Positions 34,101 through 48,466 of a DNA stretch of 64,000 nucleotides are shown piece after piece (the stretch's first letter is position 1; the number at the start of each line of letters is the position of its first letter). This DNA comes from Echeneis naucrates (Eukaryota; Chordata; Actinopteri; Carangiformes; Echeneidae). Location of the stretch: assembly GCF_900963305.1 (NCBI RefSeq), contig NC_042531.1:8420480-8484479 (forward strand), written 5' to 3'. The translations under genes were made by a program, and so were the position numbers. The notes under the pieces are model-generated. The model was not told the origin of the DNA and ran no database searches. It saw only the letters and a program-made list of their open reading frames with translations.

Positions 34101-35264
34101 AGTCTTATCTACCACAGTCATTTTGTAACCAACATGCACGCTGTTCATGTCATTTTTAATTAATGAAAATTATTTATTCAGAGGATCAGATTGGTGTTCA
34201 ACGCCTATATAAACAAACTAAAACTAACAATATAGAGTTATGTCTTACTGCTTCCCCACCTAGTCTACATATCCATATATATGTATAAATCTTTAAAATG
34301 GGCCACAGATGTCATTTAATGAATAAATCACTTCATGAAATATCTCAGCACTGTAGTTTGAACTGGTGCATTTGTTGGTGTTATTTTTAGTTGTGGATTA
34401 ACACATATCTGGTAAACTAATGAGTATTCATGGCAGCAGCGTATGTAGGACTGACTTTAAATAAACGATAGTTGATGGTAATCATGGACAGATGACCTAG
34501 TGCATAATATGTTAGGTTTGCATGAGAGTGACGTGTGCAGCCTCACAACGGCACCAGCATCTTAAATGGCTGCAATCAGGTTGGCAGCCCAGCAATTAGT
34601 TATGAGTTATGCCAGTAGAATAATTAAAAATACTTAATTGTCATTTAGACAGCATTCATCTCCAATATGCACGGCAGAAACATTTTATATATCAAGATTT
34701 ATCGATGCAGTCAGGCATATTTGTCAAAGCAGCAGCACATTTGGGTCAGCAAGCTATTGAGAGAAATAGACCAGACGTCATCCAGCCATGTTTCAGTCCT
34801 CACAACTTGCGAGAAACATCACTGTGGCTGAGAGTCAATAAGAGGAAAAAGCCATGCTTCGGTTCAGAGGGACTACTTGGTTACTTCATTTCAGGATTCA
34901 GTAAGTGAATCTTTTAAATGAAATAACATCCCTTGCACAACACTTTGTGACTACCTGGTAAACAAGGTAGTGCTTTAAAAAAAAAAAAAAAAAAAAAAAA
35001 AATCGAGATATATCCCTCAGGAGCTGGTGCAGAACAAAAACACAAGTAAATGAAAATGCATATTAAATTAGCATTTGCCAGGTGGCCAGAAACGTGACCT
35101 AACCCTGAGAGCCCATAAAACAGTTAATGCGGGTTTAATAATTTGATGGTGATTTTACTATGGCAGGTCGGATGACTCGAAACGCACTTCATCTCTCAGA
35201 GTAAGGTTTAATAAATTAAAGTGATCATGCACAAGTCGTGTACAAAAGCATTACAGTAAAAAAA
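31144..35264. other. chrna1-chn1 intergenic DNA
   Basis: No exon is supported on either strand. It holds the upstream flank of chrna1 on the left and the downstream flank of chn1 on the right. The DNA is AT-rich with a long A run at 34977-35002. Short frames here have no family resemblance. Confidence 0.5.
34977..35002. repeat. Poly-A run of 26 bases
   Basis: An unbroken A run. It could be the tail of an old retroposed copy on the plus strand, but no recognisable SINE or LINE body precedes it. Confidence 0.85.
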
Positions 35265-35270
35265 TTTAAT
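35265..35270 (-). terminator. chn1: Possible chn1 poly(A) signal (ATTAAA)
   Basis: TTTAAT on the plus strand reads ATTAAA on the minus strand, about 575 bp after the chn1 stop codon. Assignment is by position only. Confidence 0.3.
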
Positions 35271-35844
35271 TCACAACGCTGTTTATAACACAATAAAAAT
35301 GTTACGGTCAGGCAAAAGCACCAGTGTGTACACTTTAACAGGAAAGGCTCATTCAACTAAGAACTGCAGGTTACATAAAAACTGTTGAGGGGATAAAAAA
35401 ATACAGCATCATAAAAATTACCCCAGAAAAAAATCAGTAGCTTATTTTTACATCCAGCTATACAATGTTTCACAGGAATGCTGTGCAGCAGGCAGCTGGA
35501 AATGTAGACTATGACTTCTACAGAACAAACAAAAAGAAGAATCACAGCGTTACACAATCTTTAACACATGCTAGGTTACCACTACAAAGCAACAAAGACC
35601 TCGCACCATGCATACTGGCCTGTCAGCTTCTGAAAATCCCCCGACAAAAATGGGGAGATAGAGAATGTATAAGTGGAACGTTCATCATCCCCGCCCAGCA
35701 CAGGGGAGGAGAGATGTTAGGTCAGTACTGCTCCATGCACAGGGCATTTAAAAAATGTATCAATAAATATAATACAAACAGTCAATCAAGTCTTTACACA
35801 AAAGAAAGATTAGAGAGCTGTTCTATAAAAGTCCTGATCTGTGG

Positions 35845-38800
35845 TTAGAAGAGCACATCTTCATTTTTAATGAGCACCTCCACCACCTGTCTCTGGTAAC
35901 GGATGTCATTGAGGGCTGTTATGGCGTCCAAGTTTGGTGCACGCATGAGGGTGGGCCCAAAAACAATGGCGAGGTTCTCTGCGTTCATCAGATTGAATTT
36001 TTCATTCTGTGTTACCCTGCAAACATGAGACAGATCAGAGTGACATTAGGGAATAAAGGTTTTACCTACTGTACAAAAATTATGGCCGGGTGCACCTTCC
36101 ACAGTTATATAGTAATAAATAGTAAGTCTTTGTGACTAAACACAATTAAAATACCTTTCCCAAAATATATCAGTACAATGCAACACAATTGGCTAGAACT
36201 ATTAATTTAGGCGATAACAGCTAAAAATAAGGCCATCTACAGGTTTTCTGGATGCAAGATATTGCCAGTCGACAAAAACAAATATTCTAGACTAGAGGGG
36301 GCACTCTTCAGCAAAGAAATAAAAAAATATATATGTATATACACCATCACCTTTTTAAGTGTGCCATGAGATACTTGAGAGTTTCACTGTGTGATGGCGG
36401 CAGCAGAGAAAGAGCCTCGCGGAAAGCTTCCAGTTTCTTTTCTGGCTCTGTGAGCTCTGGAAAACAGAGATGATTGTGCTGATAGAGGGGAAAAAAACAC
36501 TCTGACCTCAAAGGATGCAATCAGGAATCAATATGGTCATTTCCTGTGCGGTAATAAAAGCCATTAGTCTCTGAGAGGCTGTGGAAGGAGTACAAGAGGC
36601 TTGATTTAGTGTGTGCAAATGAACATGATGCTTTTGAGTTTTGGGCTTTTTTGTTGTTGGGTTTGTTTGTTTGGGAACACAAAATTCATACAGAATCAGA
36701 ATTGAACAGTTTCTCAGGATTTGAGGTCAGAGCCGACTTTAAAAATCAGTGACTGAGACGTTGGCTGTGAAAGGCTGCATTTGAATAACGCCTCTTTGTT
36801 AATAATGAATAAAATCAGCATGAGTGAAGTCTTAATAACAGCTGATTATTGTGGTTGTGGTAGGTGGATTTAATAACAACAGAAACTGAATCCTGTATCA
36901 CTGTAAATTCTGTCCTAGCGTTAGGATTTGCTGGAGGGTTACTGATCCATCGGAAGTCTGATATTTTGCACCGAGCAAAGTATTTCCTGCTTTATTTCTG
37001 TAATGCGACTCATTAGAGACCACATGAAAAGAAGAACAAAGTTTAATGACCATTTTTAAATCAAAGAAAAGTGAGAAAGAAAAAAAAATGAAATGAACTA
37101 ATTTATGTGGTGGAGACTTACTTGCAGCTTCGATGAACCTGGGGTAAGCATCATACGAGATGATGGGAACAGGCAAATCCCTGAGGTACAGTTTGAGTGC
37201 ACCCGTGATGATATTGATGTCTTCATAGGCGTTCACCGAAATGTCTGCCTTCTCGCCATCTGTCAGGACGTGTGATGGAATAAGGACGACAAGGAGAAGG
37301 AAATGGCGCTATGCTTTGAAAATGTCCCACATCAGCACTTTCCCATCACTGTGTGAATTGATGATTAAGGGATTGTATTTCAGTGGGTAAAAAAATACGA
37401 CTCTCACTCTGGATTTTTGTGAAGTAGCTGCTATCATCTGCCTGGCCTGTTTTATTCCGACTTTCTCCCGGTTATGCATGCGTTCCAGAGCAGGCCATGG
37501 CCTACTTGTGCTGGCAGACTGAACATCACTGTGCTGTGAGCTGGAATGACACTCTGTCATGGGTGATCTCCTACATGCGGATCTGGCTAAGAGTTTCGCC
37601 CAGTGCTGCGGGGTTTTTCTAACAGTTAAAATTCACACTGCTCTGGGCGAATACAAACTCATTCTCACTAAGTCCACCACTGAATCACAATATGGCAGTA
37701 GGGTTTTCTTCACAGCTATGTTTAAAGCAGTGAGAGTTTGTATCCCCATAGGTCCTCCCCGTCTGCCCACACTGAAATCCTGCATGAGAGGGACATGTCA
37801 GGATAGGATCTGCTCTCCCAGATGGACACTAATCCTTCAGTAATGTGTCACTTTCTCATTAATCTACAATGTTCTACGTGTCCTGTGCAAACATGTGTAA
37901 GTACACATCATTGGTAGTCATGTTGTGAGCTGACAGGAATCTATAAAACATGAAAGACATACCTTTGTCAAATGCCATCTTGACTTCTTCCACTGAATCA
38001 CTAAATCCAGATATTCTGTAGAGGCCTTCAGACTTCAGTCCTGGAGGAACAAACATGAACAACCTTTCAGAGACCGTCACGGCTGTCAAAGGCGATGTTG
38101 AAAAATTCACCTGCACATATCGCCTTGGGTAATTTAGAAAATGCCATTGAACACTGTTAAATATGCATAAAAAGGGATTAAATGTCCTCGGTGTCACACA
38201 GTGGAACAACATGGGCAGACGCAAATCATTTTCTGCATCACTGGCTAAAATAATACAGAAATAAATCAAACTTAGCTACAGATGTATATTAAAGGGGAGA
38301 CAATAAGGGGCGATCGTTTCCTACATAGTTGAATGATTTAACTGAAATGCAATCAGTGTAGGCAGCAGGAAACAGTGATGCATTCCTCATTATAGGTTTA
38401 CCATTATCAGTATACTCATCAGTCCTCCCAGTCATGAACTCCCCGCCCCATAAAAAATAAATAAACATTAAAAAATATCAACTCTGTCACTAATGAGATC
38501 TGACTTTTAAAACCTTAATCTCAATTTCAGTATTTTCCAGATCAATGAGTGTAAAATCAAAGGAAAACTAAGGATCGCATGTAAAATGTGTAATATGGTC
38601 TCCATCAATCAAAAAATGCAGTAAGGGGTTGGCTCTTAAATGAGATTTAATGAACTGAGGTGCGCATAAATAAAATTTTATATGCAATATTTTGTGCTGT
38701 AATTCTTAGAATACAAACTGTACAGTTCCAGAAACTTAAGTCATTTTTTGGAGATTTCAATTTGGCTTCCAATGAGCGTGCTAAAATTAGATTGGATGCA

Positions 38801-41800
38801 TTCAGATACCAAGCAGCGTGTCATCCTTCAGCAGAAAGTCTCCATTCAACCAAATGCTGTCTAACTTTGAAGCAGTTCGGACTTCAAAGTGATTCCGATG
38901 GTATTTAACTAAACTGCATTTATCACATTTACATCTTGGGGCGTATTAGGCTCATTATCAGACAGCAATTCGAAAAAGATCATCCACACATGGACGCACA
39001 CGTCCTGAACTAACCTCTGGACTCGATCTCTCGTATGCACATGTCCACCACCATGGGTCGGGCTGTATTATAAGCTTTAACCAAGGTTGTGAGGTCGCAG
39101 CTGTAGACCTTACGGATGTGTCTCAGGTCTGGTTTACAGTCGTTGGGTACCAGAGAGGAGCATTGTTTGTGGACGCTCAGTCCACAGTCTGCAAAGACAG
39201 AAGCAGCTGGTTAATTCATGAATTGAACAATAGTGCACAAAAAAAAAAAAAAAAAAATTAAAAAAACATTTTGATTTAAACATGAAATGTGTCGACCAGA
39301 AGAAAGGGCTACTCATTGATTTCTCGTGGTTCAGTCAGTGCAGTCATCCAAACAGATGACTATTATGTAAATTCACGCTCGGCATCAGTTTAAATTTAAT
39401 GTGATTGGGCCTTTTGTGTGTGTTAGTTTGGACTAAAATGTTAATTCCCTTGATCAATATTTGACGCTGGAATGTCAGTGGAAAGACCACTGAAGGATGT
39501 TTTCTATCTTTCTCGTGTGGCGTTGGAATCACCTTGACCACCAAAGTCACCTCAATAGGGCCAGTGGTGAAATTAATTAAAAATTACCCAGAAGATAGGA
39601 GGTTTTGTTTTTTTAAGATAAGGTGTTTGCAGACATTAAATGAATCTCTTGGTGTTTAAATAGCACATTCGTCATGATGTCAGTATAAGTATCCCACATT
39701 GTGTCTCGTCCTTGGTCACAGTGGACGGGGCCTGAGGCACAGCTGTTTCAGGCCTGGTTTCACCTTGTGAAAGAACAGATGCACACAGAGAGAGAAAGAA
39801 GAGAGACTGCAGCACTGATGTAAAAGAGATGCATGGAAAGAATTAGAGGAACAGTGAAATCGCTGTGGCCTGGAGGAGGAACAATCAGCACTGCTGCTGC
39901 ACTCCATTCTTTTCCATATCCGAGCTCACACACAATGGCTGCGGAAGCAGCAATTGAAGCGCTGTAGGCTACACTAGACCTAGTTTCCCAGACTAAAATG
40001 GAGCAGCTCTTCAAGCTCTCAGATCTTTTGAGCTGTCTCCAAGATTTTAAAGGGTTTTTTTCTGACAATTGCCCTGCGCGTTTTGATTCCTGACATATAA
40101 AAAGTAACATTTTGAACTGCTGTGTTTAGATTTTTCTAAATCCTCTGACAGACAAACATCTATGCCTGTGCAGGACTACCAAGAATATTTTTGATTAATA
40201 TGGGTCCCTTGAGAAATTCACCCAGTGTGCATATATATGCATTGATGCAGAAATGTAATTACCTTAAAGGATGATTCTCTTAAGGATGTGAGACAGGCAC
40301 TATAATAGGAGATTCTGTAATCAGAGACAGGTCTGCTGAGCTCCTGGTGTCTATTTGAGCACACTGATGGCCCCTGGTCCCAGGTGGAGCAGGTCAGGTT
40401 GAAGCAAAAGCCCAAGGGACCCCAGGAGACAGGGGACGCTGCTTTACTGCACCATCAGCTCTGTCTGGGTTGCTATGGAGAGGACGCTGCAGCTCAGTTT
40501 TGGCTAAAGGGCTCTGCGAGGAGGTTTAATGGTGGCTGGCTGTTAATATCTAATCAGCATGTTATCACGGTGTCTAACCTCACAGTGTTACCAGCTGAAA
40601 CTGGTCTCCTACTGACTGGATCAGAAAACAAAAAGAGCCACTCGTGTTTTTTATTTTATTTCTTCAGATCTTTTGGGTTTTCTACCACGTGTTTAAGTTA
40701 AATAGGGGTTGAGCTGTGTGACCTAGCTCTTTAGTTGAAGCTGCTGAATTTTAATGTGTGTGGAAAAAGAGCTCCTTCCCCACGCTCTGAGCTCTGCTCA
40801 TTAAAGAGACATGCCAGCTTTGTTTTCCTTCATGGCCATGATGGGATGAGGCTGGGGGGGGGCGTACTCTGATGAGGAAATGTGGCACAACAAGCACAAG
40901 CAGAGGCTGGCTTTCTGGCGCTCGGCCAAAAACAGTTCACACATACAAAAGGAAAAGGGGGTGGAAGAACATTTTTGGTATGCAAATTTCACCATCATGT
41001 GAGACTTCGCTGCCCTAGATTCGTGTTGCCGTGTTCGAGTCTGAAGGAATGATGATATGTATAAGTCGATAAAGGCTGGCTCCAGTCCTGTGTGTCTTTA
41101 TTCCAATTGCTCTGGGCTTTCAAAATCAAAACATTAATAGTTAATATCAGCTTCCGTTTCTGTGACACACTTTGTTTCATCAATTAAACATCACAGACTC
41201 GCATCAAACTGTGTTCTATTCTGGGATGGGAAAGGAATTCGAGCAACAGTAAAATAGAAATCTCATGCAAATATCTCACAAGTGAAGGCGTAAAGGTTTT
41301 CCATCAGTGACAGGGTTGAATGCCCACATGCTAAATCTGAAAATCCTGTAAATAACTTTGTTTCAATATGTGTATGTCATATTGACATAATGCATTCATT
41401 GAAATCATAGAAAACTTTTTTTCCTCAGAGGGATGAGAATGTATTTCTTTGTGTGTGCTTTTTAGTTTATAATGCAGCTGATGTTTACCCTTTTAAATCA
41501 TGAATGTTTGCACTACAGTTCTTGTCAGTAAAAATAATCTAACACAGACAGCGTTCTATTCACTGACCCAGTGAATAAAAAAAGTGGGTCAAACAGATCA
41601 ACGTAAACATTGTGTAACATGCATCCCTGTTATTCCAGCTATAAAGCCTCAATGACACTGTTATACAACCCATAAGCCGCAAATTACCGTTTTAGATTAA
41701 AACTGATTAATCCAGCTCCAGATGCACTAAAAACCAAGTCCCATATGTGGGAATGAAGAATGAAGATGTGTGATCAAGTAGGTTATGTAATGGTTTGCTA

Positions 41801-43374
41801 ATGTAGAGGAAAAGGAAGATGCACCTGCACATTTGACCCCTTGGGCCATCAGTCCCCACATGAAGCTGGCACAGTGTTCACACCAGTGGGGCCCTCGAAA
41901 GGTATGGACCTGGAACAGAGAGGAGGACAGGGACAGATATCAGTGATGAAGATCAACAACAAAAACAGAGAGCGCAGCATACAGATTGGTTGTTTACTCC
42001 AAAACAGCCTCTCCTAGCTCAGCAGGCAGGAGACCTATAGCTGGTGCCATCTTAAGTGAGGAAGAGGAGGAGGATTATTTGTGTGTTGCTGTTCAAACAG
42101 ACCAACAGACCCTCGAGCTGACGGTACTGGTGGGTGCAGCAGTGACTCCCAGCAGGGGAGCTTGGTGGGATATACTTCACCACTGCAAGTCATCAAGGGA
42201 GTTTGACATAGAAACAGAAACATAGAAACGTTAAAGGGAACCCCCGACTTCCCAACAGGTAACGCTGACTCAGCCAATCAGAGAGTCCTCTGGGAGGCTG
42301 GGAAACCTACAGCACTCCCTGTTGCTGTTTTTGATCCCCTGCAGTGATGTTAGGAGTCATTTCCATCAACTTTGCAGAAACAAAGAATTGTAATTTAACA
42401 GATACTCCATCAGTTTGTATTTAGTACTCAATGCATTTTATTTTGAGTGATTTCTTTATTATTTATAGGTAAAGTGCTGCTGTTACTGGTATCAGCAACA
42501 TCATTCCCTCAAAGAATAAAGAATAAAACTATTCTGATTTCATTTGATTTAAAATAAAAAAAAGCATAACTTAACATTAACCAGCATGAATGTTTTTATC
42601 TAGACATCTTTTAGCATTAAAAAAAACCTTTATGTCCTTTATGTGAATATACTCAAACTTTACAGTCCTGCTGGGTTGGACACGCTTTAAACAGAACCTG
42701 TTAAAATGTTGAAGTATAATATTCAGCATCACCAGGGAACAAAGCAGCAAAAAGACCAGTGAGCATCAGCAGTTTGAAAGCCTTAAAGGCAACATTTCAC
42801 CCCCTTGCTTTCCATCCTATTAACCAGCCAAACTAGGAGAGAGAGCCTGAGCCAAGCAGGGATACACTCCTCCACTGTTTCCCCTCTCTGTTGGCCTAAT
42901 CTGTCCATCTGGTGCTCAAACTAACAGCAGTGGTGCGAAGACCACCCAGCAGATTCTCTTTTGATAAGAGCTGAGTGGACAGACCAAAACAGCTCTGTTT
43001 TTCTTCCTCTCTCCCACTCAAAAACATCCCCCGCGCCTTTAAAAACTACTCACGATGAAACTAAAAGATATTTTGGAGATACACTCGCTTTTGAAGATTC
43101 TCAAAAGCTGATTTGGGCTCACCTTGAAGTTGTGGACTTTTTCAGATCTGGGCGTCCGGTCGTTCTCCTTCAGTGTGGCTCTGCGAACCAGTGATGTGAG
43201 CTGTGAATAGGCGAATAGTTTAAGTGGCTGCCAGAAAGTGGCTGGAGGTTTCTGTGGCCCCATCCTCATCCCCAGAGCAGCCGCCAGAATATCCTCCTGA
43301 TTGGCCTCTCGCTTGGCTTTTTGCACCAGGGACTTCTCTTCCTTGTGAACCTCGTAGGACTCTCTGGATGGCAT
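35845..43374 (-). CDS. chn1: Alpha1-chimaerin, Rac GTPase-activating protein, seven exons
   Basis: Coding exons in order: 43123-43374, 41825-41909, 39015-39188, 37963-38040, 37122-37259, 36351-36456, 35845-36016. They encode 334 residues, exactly the length of human alpha1-chimaerin. The N-terminus [15 protein letters not shown]...[13 protein letters not shown] is the alpha1-specific head. A full C1 domain (residues 81-130) has all eight zinc ligands in the H-X12-C-X2-C-X13-C-X2-C-X4-H-X2-C-X7-C pattern, so it should bind diacylglycerol and phorbol ester. The RhoGAP domain runs from about 145 to 334, with the arginine finger R179 in [12 protein letters not shown] and the conserved [15 protein letters not shown]. 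Known of the family: it switches off Rac and shapes dendrites and axon guidance. A splice acceptor inside exon 1 (CACAG before 43200, phase 0) is where the SH2-bearing alpha2 form would join, but its upstream exons were not found in this window. Confidence 0.96.
43123..43200 (-). CDS. chn1: chn1 shared exon segment behind an internal alpha2-type acceptor
   Basis: Minus-strand CTATTCACAG precedes codon [13 protein letters not shown] at 43200. The 78 nt to the donor encode 26 residues common to the alpha1 and alpha2 forms, in phase 0. The alpha1 head is a 5' extension of this exon, as expected for an internal promoter. That the acceptor is used here is inference. Confidence 0.55.
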
Positions 43375-46300
43375 TTTAGTGCTGCTGTTTCCCCAAATCA
43401 GTTGACGGAAGAAGTACAAAAAAAAAAAAAAAAATGAAGGTAAAACTCCTTGATGATCAGAGCAAGTCTGTATCAAACAATATTACTTACATTGTCCCAG
43501 TAAACAGAAATCACAGTTAACAAATTTAAATGATAGAATAAATTTAAAATGAGTCCAAAAGAAAAAGAAAAACAAAAAAAATAAACAGTGGTCCTTTTTA
43601 AATCCTCTCACAGCACTGACAGTAGATCAAGTGGAGCCTCTGTGATAGGAGTGCCAGGTTTTATACAAAAGAGGTGCAGCCCTGGGTGCTCATGTGGTTC
43701 TGTGGGAACGTGTATGCAGATGAGCTGAGTGGCTTCGCTAATCCTCTCCTCCCTGTGCAGTGCTGATATTCTCCCTGGAACAGAGACAGAGCAGCGATGT
43801 GTATGGATGCTGTCAGGGCAGTCAGAGCGAGGGGGAGGAGAACAGGGGCGGACCCTGCAGCAGTCACAGCAGATTAAATGGATCCCACCAGCCTATCACA
43901 GCATGGACACCCCAGCTCGAGAGTGGCCACTACCCCGCCCCCACGCAACCTCCATCAGATATCAGAGCAGGGGGAGCCTGGGTGTATGAAATGAGAGTGG
44001 GATGATAATGAGCAATGAATGAGTCATGGATCAAGAGTGGGCTGCAGGCTGCAGAACTTGTGACAGCAGTGGGCCGTTAGAGAGGGAGCTATTTTCAAAA
44101 ATCATGTTGCCACAGAAACTGGTCATGACTGGCACCACAAAGAGCACGAACACAAAAGCACTGTCCATGGAAGTAATATATGACATCATCGACGTGAGCA
44201 CACAATTTCATTCAGATGCGTAAGCACCCACAGAAATAAGACATTTTATATTCAGCAGCATTTGGATGAAAAACAGGAAATGGGGGATCATTTGAGTACA
44301 CGTTTTTAAATCAAACCACTCATCATGAAACATCTTTGAAATTTTCACTGTTAAAAAAATCCCAGTTCTCTCCTTGAGAAGACATTTCTGTTTTTATTTT
44401 TTTAAGTCCTTTAATGCTCAGACTTTTTTTTTCTGGATTGAATGACGTAAACGTTTCATGCTTTTGCTTTACACCTTAACATTAAACAATGGCACGACCC
44501 CAAATAAATAAAAATGCTTTTTATGTCTCATATTTACACAGGTAGCTTAATTATTTGCATTTTTAAAATCGATGTTGGATCACCAGTAATTTATTGCATC
44601 ATTTTTACATGATAAGAAGAATTTAGTACCGGGCGTCAGATTCAGGCGTGTGATCTGAAAGCTGGGTGCTTTCAGTCTGTAGTCTTTGACTGTTGATTTC
44701 CTTGAGGTGTATACTGATGCAAGCATTGTGTTGTGTGTATGCAAATGAAGTATCAAATATAGCATTGCTACAGTGATGTGGGAGAAAGCTCCAGCAATTC
44801 GCAATGCACGTCAAATGCGATTATGCTCCCACATCTCAGAGCCTAATTCAGACTCAGCTACTTGAAGTGCAATGCTCTCACCTTCATGGAAGACTGCTTG
44901 AGAGGAAGTGACTGCACACTCTCCATCAGAAATCAATGAGCTGTTGTAGCTCTAACTCCAACAACAACAAAGGGCCATAAAAGGAACAGTATGAACACTG
45001 GTGGGAAGCAGAAAAGGGACTTCAAAAATCAATGTACATATGCAGAATGGCATCCCCAACTGTCATGTCTGACAGGGACATGAAAGACATGAAACAGAGC
45101 TTCCAGTACAGCTTTCCCTTCCTCTGCTCAGGAGGGTACCTGAGAGAGGTGCAGATAAAAGACATTATGAGCCTTTTATATGCACCAGTTCATCCTCTCA
45201 GACCCTGAGCACTTTGGAGGGTTTTTGCAGTGTAATTGTGTTGCCTGCTGTTAAGTGCAGAATGAATGCCTGCCTCCCAGGATGTGGTTTACTTTGAACA
45301 TAGCCCTAATTGACACTGATTGATTTGCTTGTTTCACAAACATGTCCAAAGACGGGACTCTCGAGGATGGATGTGCACAGAGCAGTATCTTCTCCATCTC
45401 TGTAATGTCCATCTGCGTCCAGACTGGAAACCTGAGCCTGATCTGAGTCTCTGGATCCTGCCACATTCAGGATTTATGCAATAATCTAATCATGCTATTC
45501 TGCTTTGTCCCAGAAACTAGACTTCCCCATTCTTTGTTCAAACTTTATTTCCTCACCCCGACTCTTTTAAGCCATTAAGCTGCTGAAGATCGAGCTAAAT
45601 TTTTCTGTGAGGCAGGAAGGTTGCTACGTTATGAAATGTCCCTCTAATGCATGGCTGACCCAGCACAGACGTAAGAGCCATTAAGAGCACATCCTGTGAT
45701 CTGACTGAACACTCAGGACTATGATTTCTATAACAGTCTCTCCGATAACACACTTTAAGTTGGGGAGGGGGGGAATATATATATTTATACGCCAACACTG
45801 CAAATGTGAAGTTAGATAAAGTTACGTAAGCAGAAACTGCAGCATGGTGATGAGTGTGAGAGGCAGGGATTCATGATTAAGTCCCAGAATATAGAGGAGT
45901 GACGTCAGTGAGTGGGATGGCTGCACATTTATATCTTTCATGAATTCTACATGTGACTGAATGTGTGAAATGACCACAGTAAAGTTGAATCTTCTCATGC
46001 ATTGTGTGTGCTCTGACACAAACACTGTCCCCGTTTCATTGTGTAGCCAAATGCAGCATATAAAATCTACACACACATTCATTATATAACCCTTCAATAA
46101 AGGATTATGAGGAAGGAGAATCAGCACAAAGTAAATCAGAAAGAGAGAAAGGCTCCATGTGGCCTACGTCGGCACCACCTCCAGGAAATGCCACATATGC
46201 AGAGGACATGGTGCAAATTGTTAGTGTTTTTCTGGTCTTGCACAAAATTACACTGCCGTTACTGGATCAGATAGATTACCTGGATACGGCAAGAGCAGCC

Positions 46301-47198
46301 TCTGCTCTGACAGTGATGTATGGCTTAGTACAATCAGTGTTTGCTATTCAAGCAGCAATGTCAGAGCATTGCTGCTCGAATAGACACGCTTGTACAGCGC
46401 ACAGTGCGGAGTTATAGTCACAGCTGCATTTTAAACTGTGGCTTTAACCCAGCCGCTCCTTTTTCCTCTTGGGGAATAGAAACCAACATAAACAGATCTG
46501 AGTGGTAAAAATCAGTGACATCTGCTCTCAAAAATCCATTTAGATGGAAGGATTTTCCATCACTGATACAAGCATGGCATGACTGGAACACAACAGCATT
46601 TTCTGAAGTGTCAGCCAGGCCAGCACGGAACTGGATGTTAGTGGCTCAGTGGTTCAATGTTGCAGAAGCAAATCGATGATTATGTTACTGCTGCCGGACT
46701 CCATGCACATTATGAATAATATCAATTTAACAGGACCTCTTCATGTTCTGCTGGAACAGAGAAATGAAATGATGTGTAAACACCCAACTCCAAAATCTGG
46801 GTGATAATAGTCCTAAAGATATTCTGATGTATAGATTTTCATTCATGATTTACTGGTGGAGCTGGAATAAAGCCAACCACAGCGAGAGGCAGTCACGTGT
46901 AAATGTGACCATTAATCCCATCTTGAGAGCAAATTTGGTTGCCACAATGCCATCTAAAGGTGAATCACAACGGGGCATTAGAAAGAACAACAAACAGTTG
47001 TGAAGAATATTTAAAAAGGTTTGAGTGGCCTTTTATCTCTGTGCGATTCTGTGATGAAAACTTTCCAACAACAATAGCACAAATACTAGTGTGTAATGCT
47101 TGATGAATGACTGTGTGCATCAGCTATTTTGGCAACACGGTTCTGATGACAGGATTGGATGAGTTAGTTAATTCCTGCAGTATTTCACGTATATTTTT

Positions 47199-47290
47199 AA
47201 AGGATTAGTCCAACATTTCAGGTAATTTGTCTCTTCCCAAGACTAAAATGAATAAATCTATATCAACCCCATATTACAGCGTGGATGGTG
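47199..47290 (+). mobile_element. Possible fragment of the same perciform short repeat
   Basis: AAAGGATTAGTCCAACATTT followed by a decayed middle part recalls the left end of the repeat seen at 27912. Only the first 20 bases match well, so this is tentative. Confidence 0.25.
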
Positions 47291-48373
47291 GCCATGGGAA
47301 AGATTCCTGTGTTTACAACATATTGTTGTCATCTGTATAATTAAAGAGTTTTATGCAGACAATACAACAGTGCATCCATTATATCTTGGTATAATTACCT
47401 TGAGCTACAGATGTTTGTCCCTGTTGAGCACCAGTGCTTGGTTTTCAGGCTGGATACATATCCAGACTTTCAGAGTTTTCCAGTCATAATTATGATGATG
47501 ATGTTGAGGCAGCAAACCTGTCATCAAGGTAATTCCAGTATGAAATAAACACAGTGAATAATATGTTGTCAGTATTTTTGTGTGCATGTAATAATTAGGG
47601 AAAGTCAGGAGTAATAGCTCTGAACAAACTTGTTTCAAATGATATATGTATGAATGATTAAGACAAAGCTGTTGTGGTGATTTTTTTTTTATTATTATTT
47701 TTTTTTTATATTGTCATTGGCTGAAATGCAAATAGCTTTTGAAACATAAGGTAACACCTTGTTTCCAATTTTGTTACTCAAGGAAAATAACGAAGAGATT
47801 TGAACTATAAGTTTTGAGTGTCCTTGAAACTTGAAGATCTCTCCTGGATTCCCCTAAATTTATTTGGAAGCATAATATTTTCAGTCTGTTTATTTTTATT
47901 CATTGGGGATATGCAAAACTATCAATTAAAAAAAAAACATTATGATTTACTAGTTCACATACAGCAGAGAAATGTTCAGTCATGACAAGTGAAGACGCGT
48001 CTGAAGGTGTGCTAACGAGGAGCCTCGTGTGTGAGTGTCCACGGTGGAAATATCTGAGTGCAGTTACACCGCCCCCCCCACCATTCTTATGCAACTGTAC
48101 TTTCCTCCTCCACATCCCCGGAGAGACAAACACTACATCCTGCCTTTTCCTGGAGGATAGGCATGCTTCACAACCAGCTTTTACACAACCAGCTTTGCTC
48201 ATATCACACACACACACACCTCAAAAAACAAAACTTGTATTATCAGAAAACTGAAACGGGAATAATAATTAAAGCCTTTTACTTTAAATGCCACCATTAG
48301 ACAGACAGCCACGTGTGTACTCGTCCCAGTACACAGACACTGGAAATGTGTACGTTTGAGGAGAAAAACATAC

Positions 48374-48466
48374 CGTTCTCAGTGTTTGTAGACAGGTGGC
48401 CAGAAGTGGCTTGGTAGCAGCAGGGCTTGACTTTGTGGTCGATAATCTGTTCACTGTCTGTTCCGT
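48374..48466 (-). other. Candidate orphan exon, 93 nt, phase 1-1
   Basis: A strong acceptor (TTTGTGTCCTCTTCAG) is followed by an open 93-nt segment and a GTATGT donor. It would read DGTDSEQIIDHKVKPCCYQA then TSGHLSTNTENG. It lies about 5 kb upstream of the chn1 alpha1 exon on the same strand, but resembles no part of chimaerin that I know. It could belong to a non-coding transcript or be chance. Confidence 0.2.

Noticed and set aside
34977-35002. Poly-A run as the tail of a processed pseudogene or SINE
   Set aside because: No recognisable body or target duplication next to it.
37309-37843. Frames on both strands in the chn1 intron between exons 4 and 5
   Set aside because: The flanking chimaerin exons join in phase without them and nothing in them matches chimaerin.
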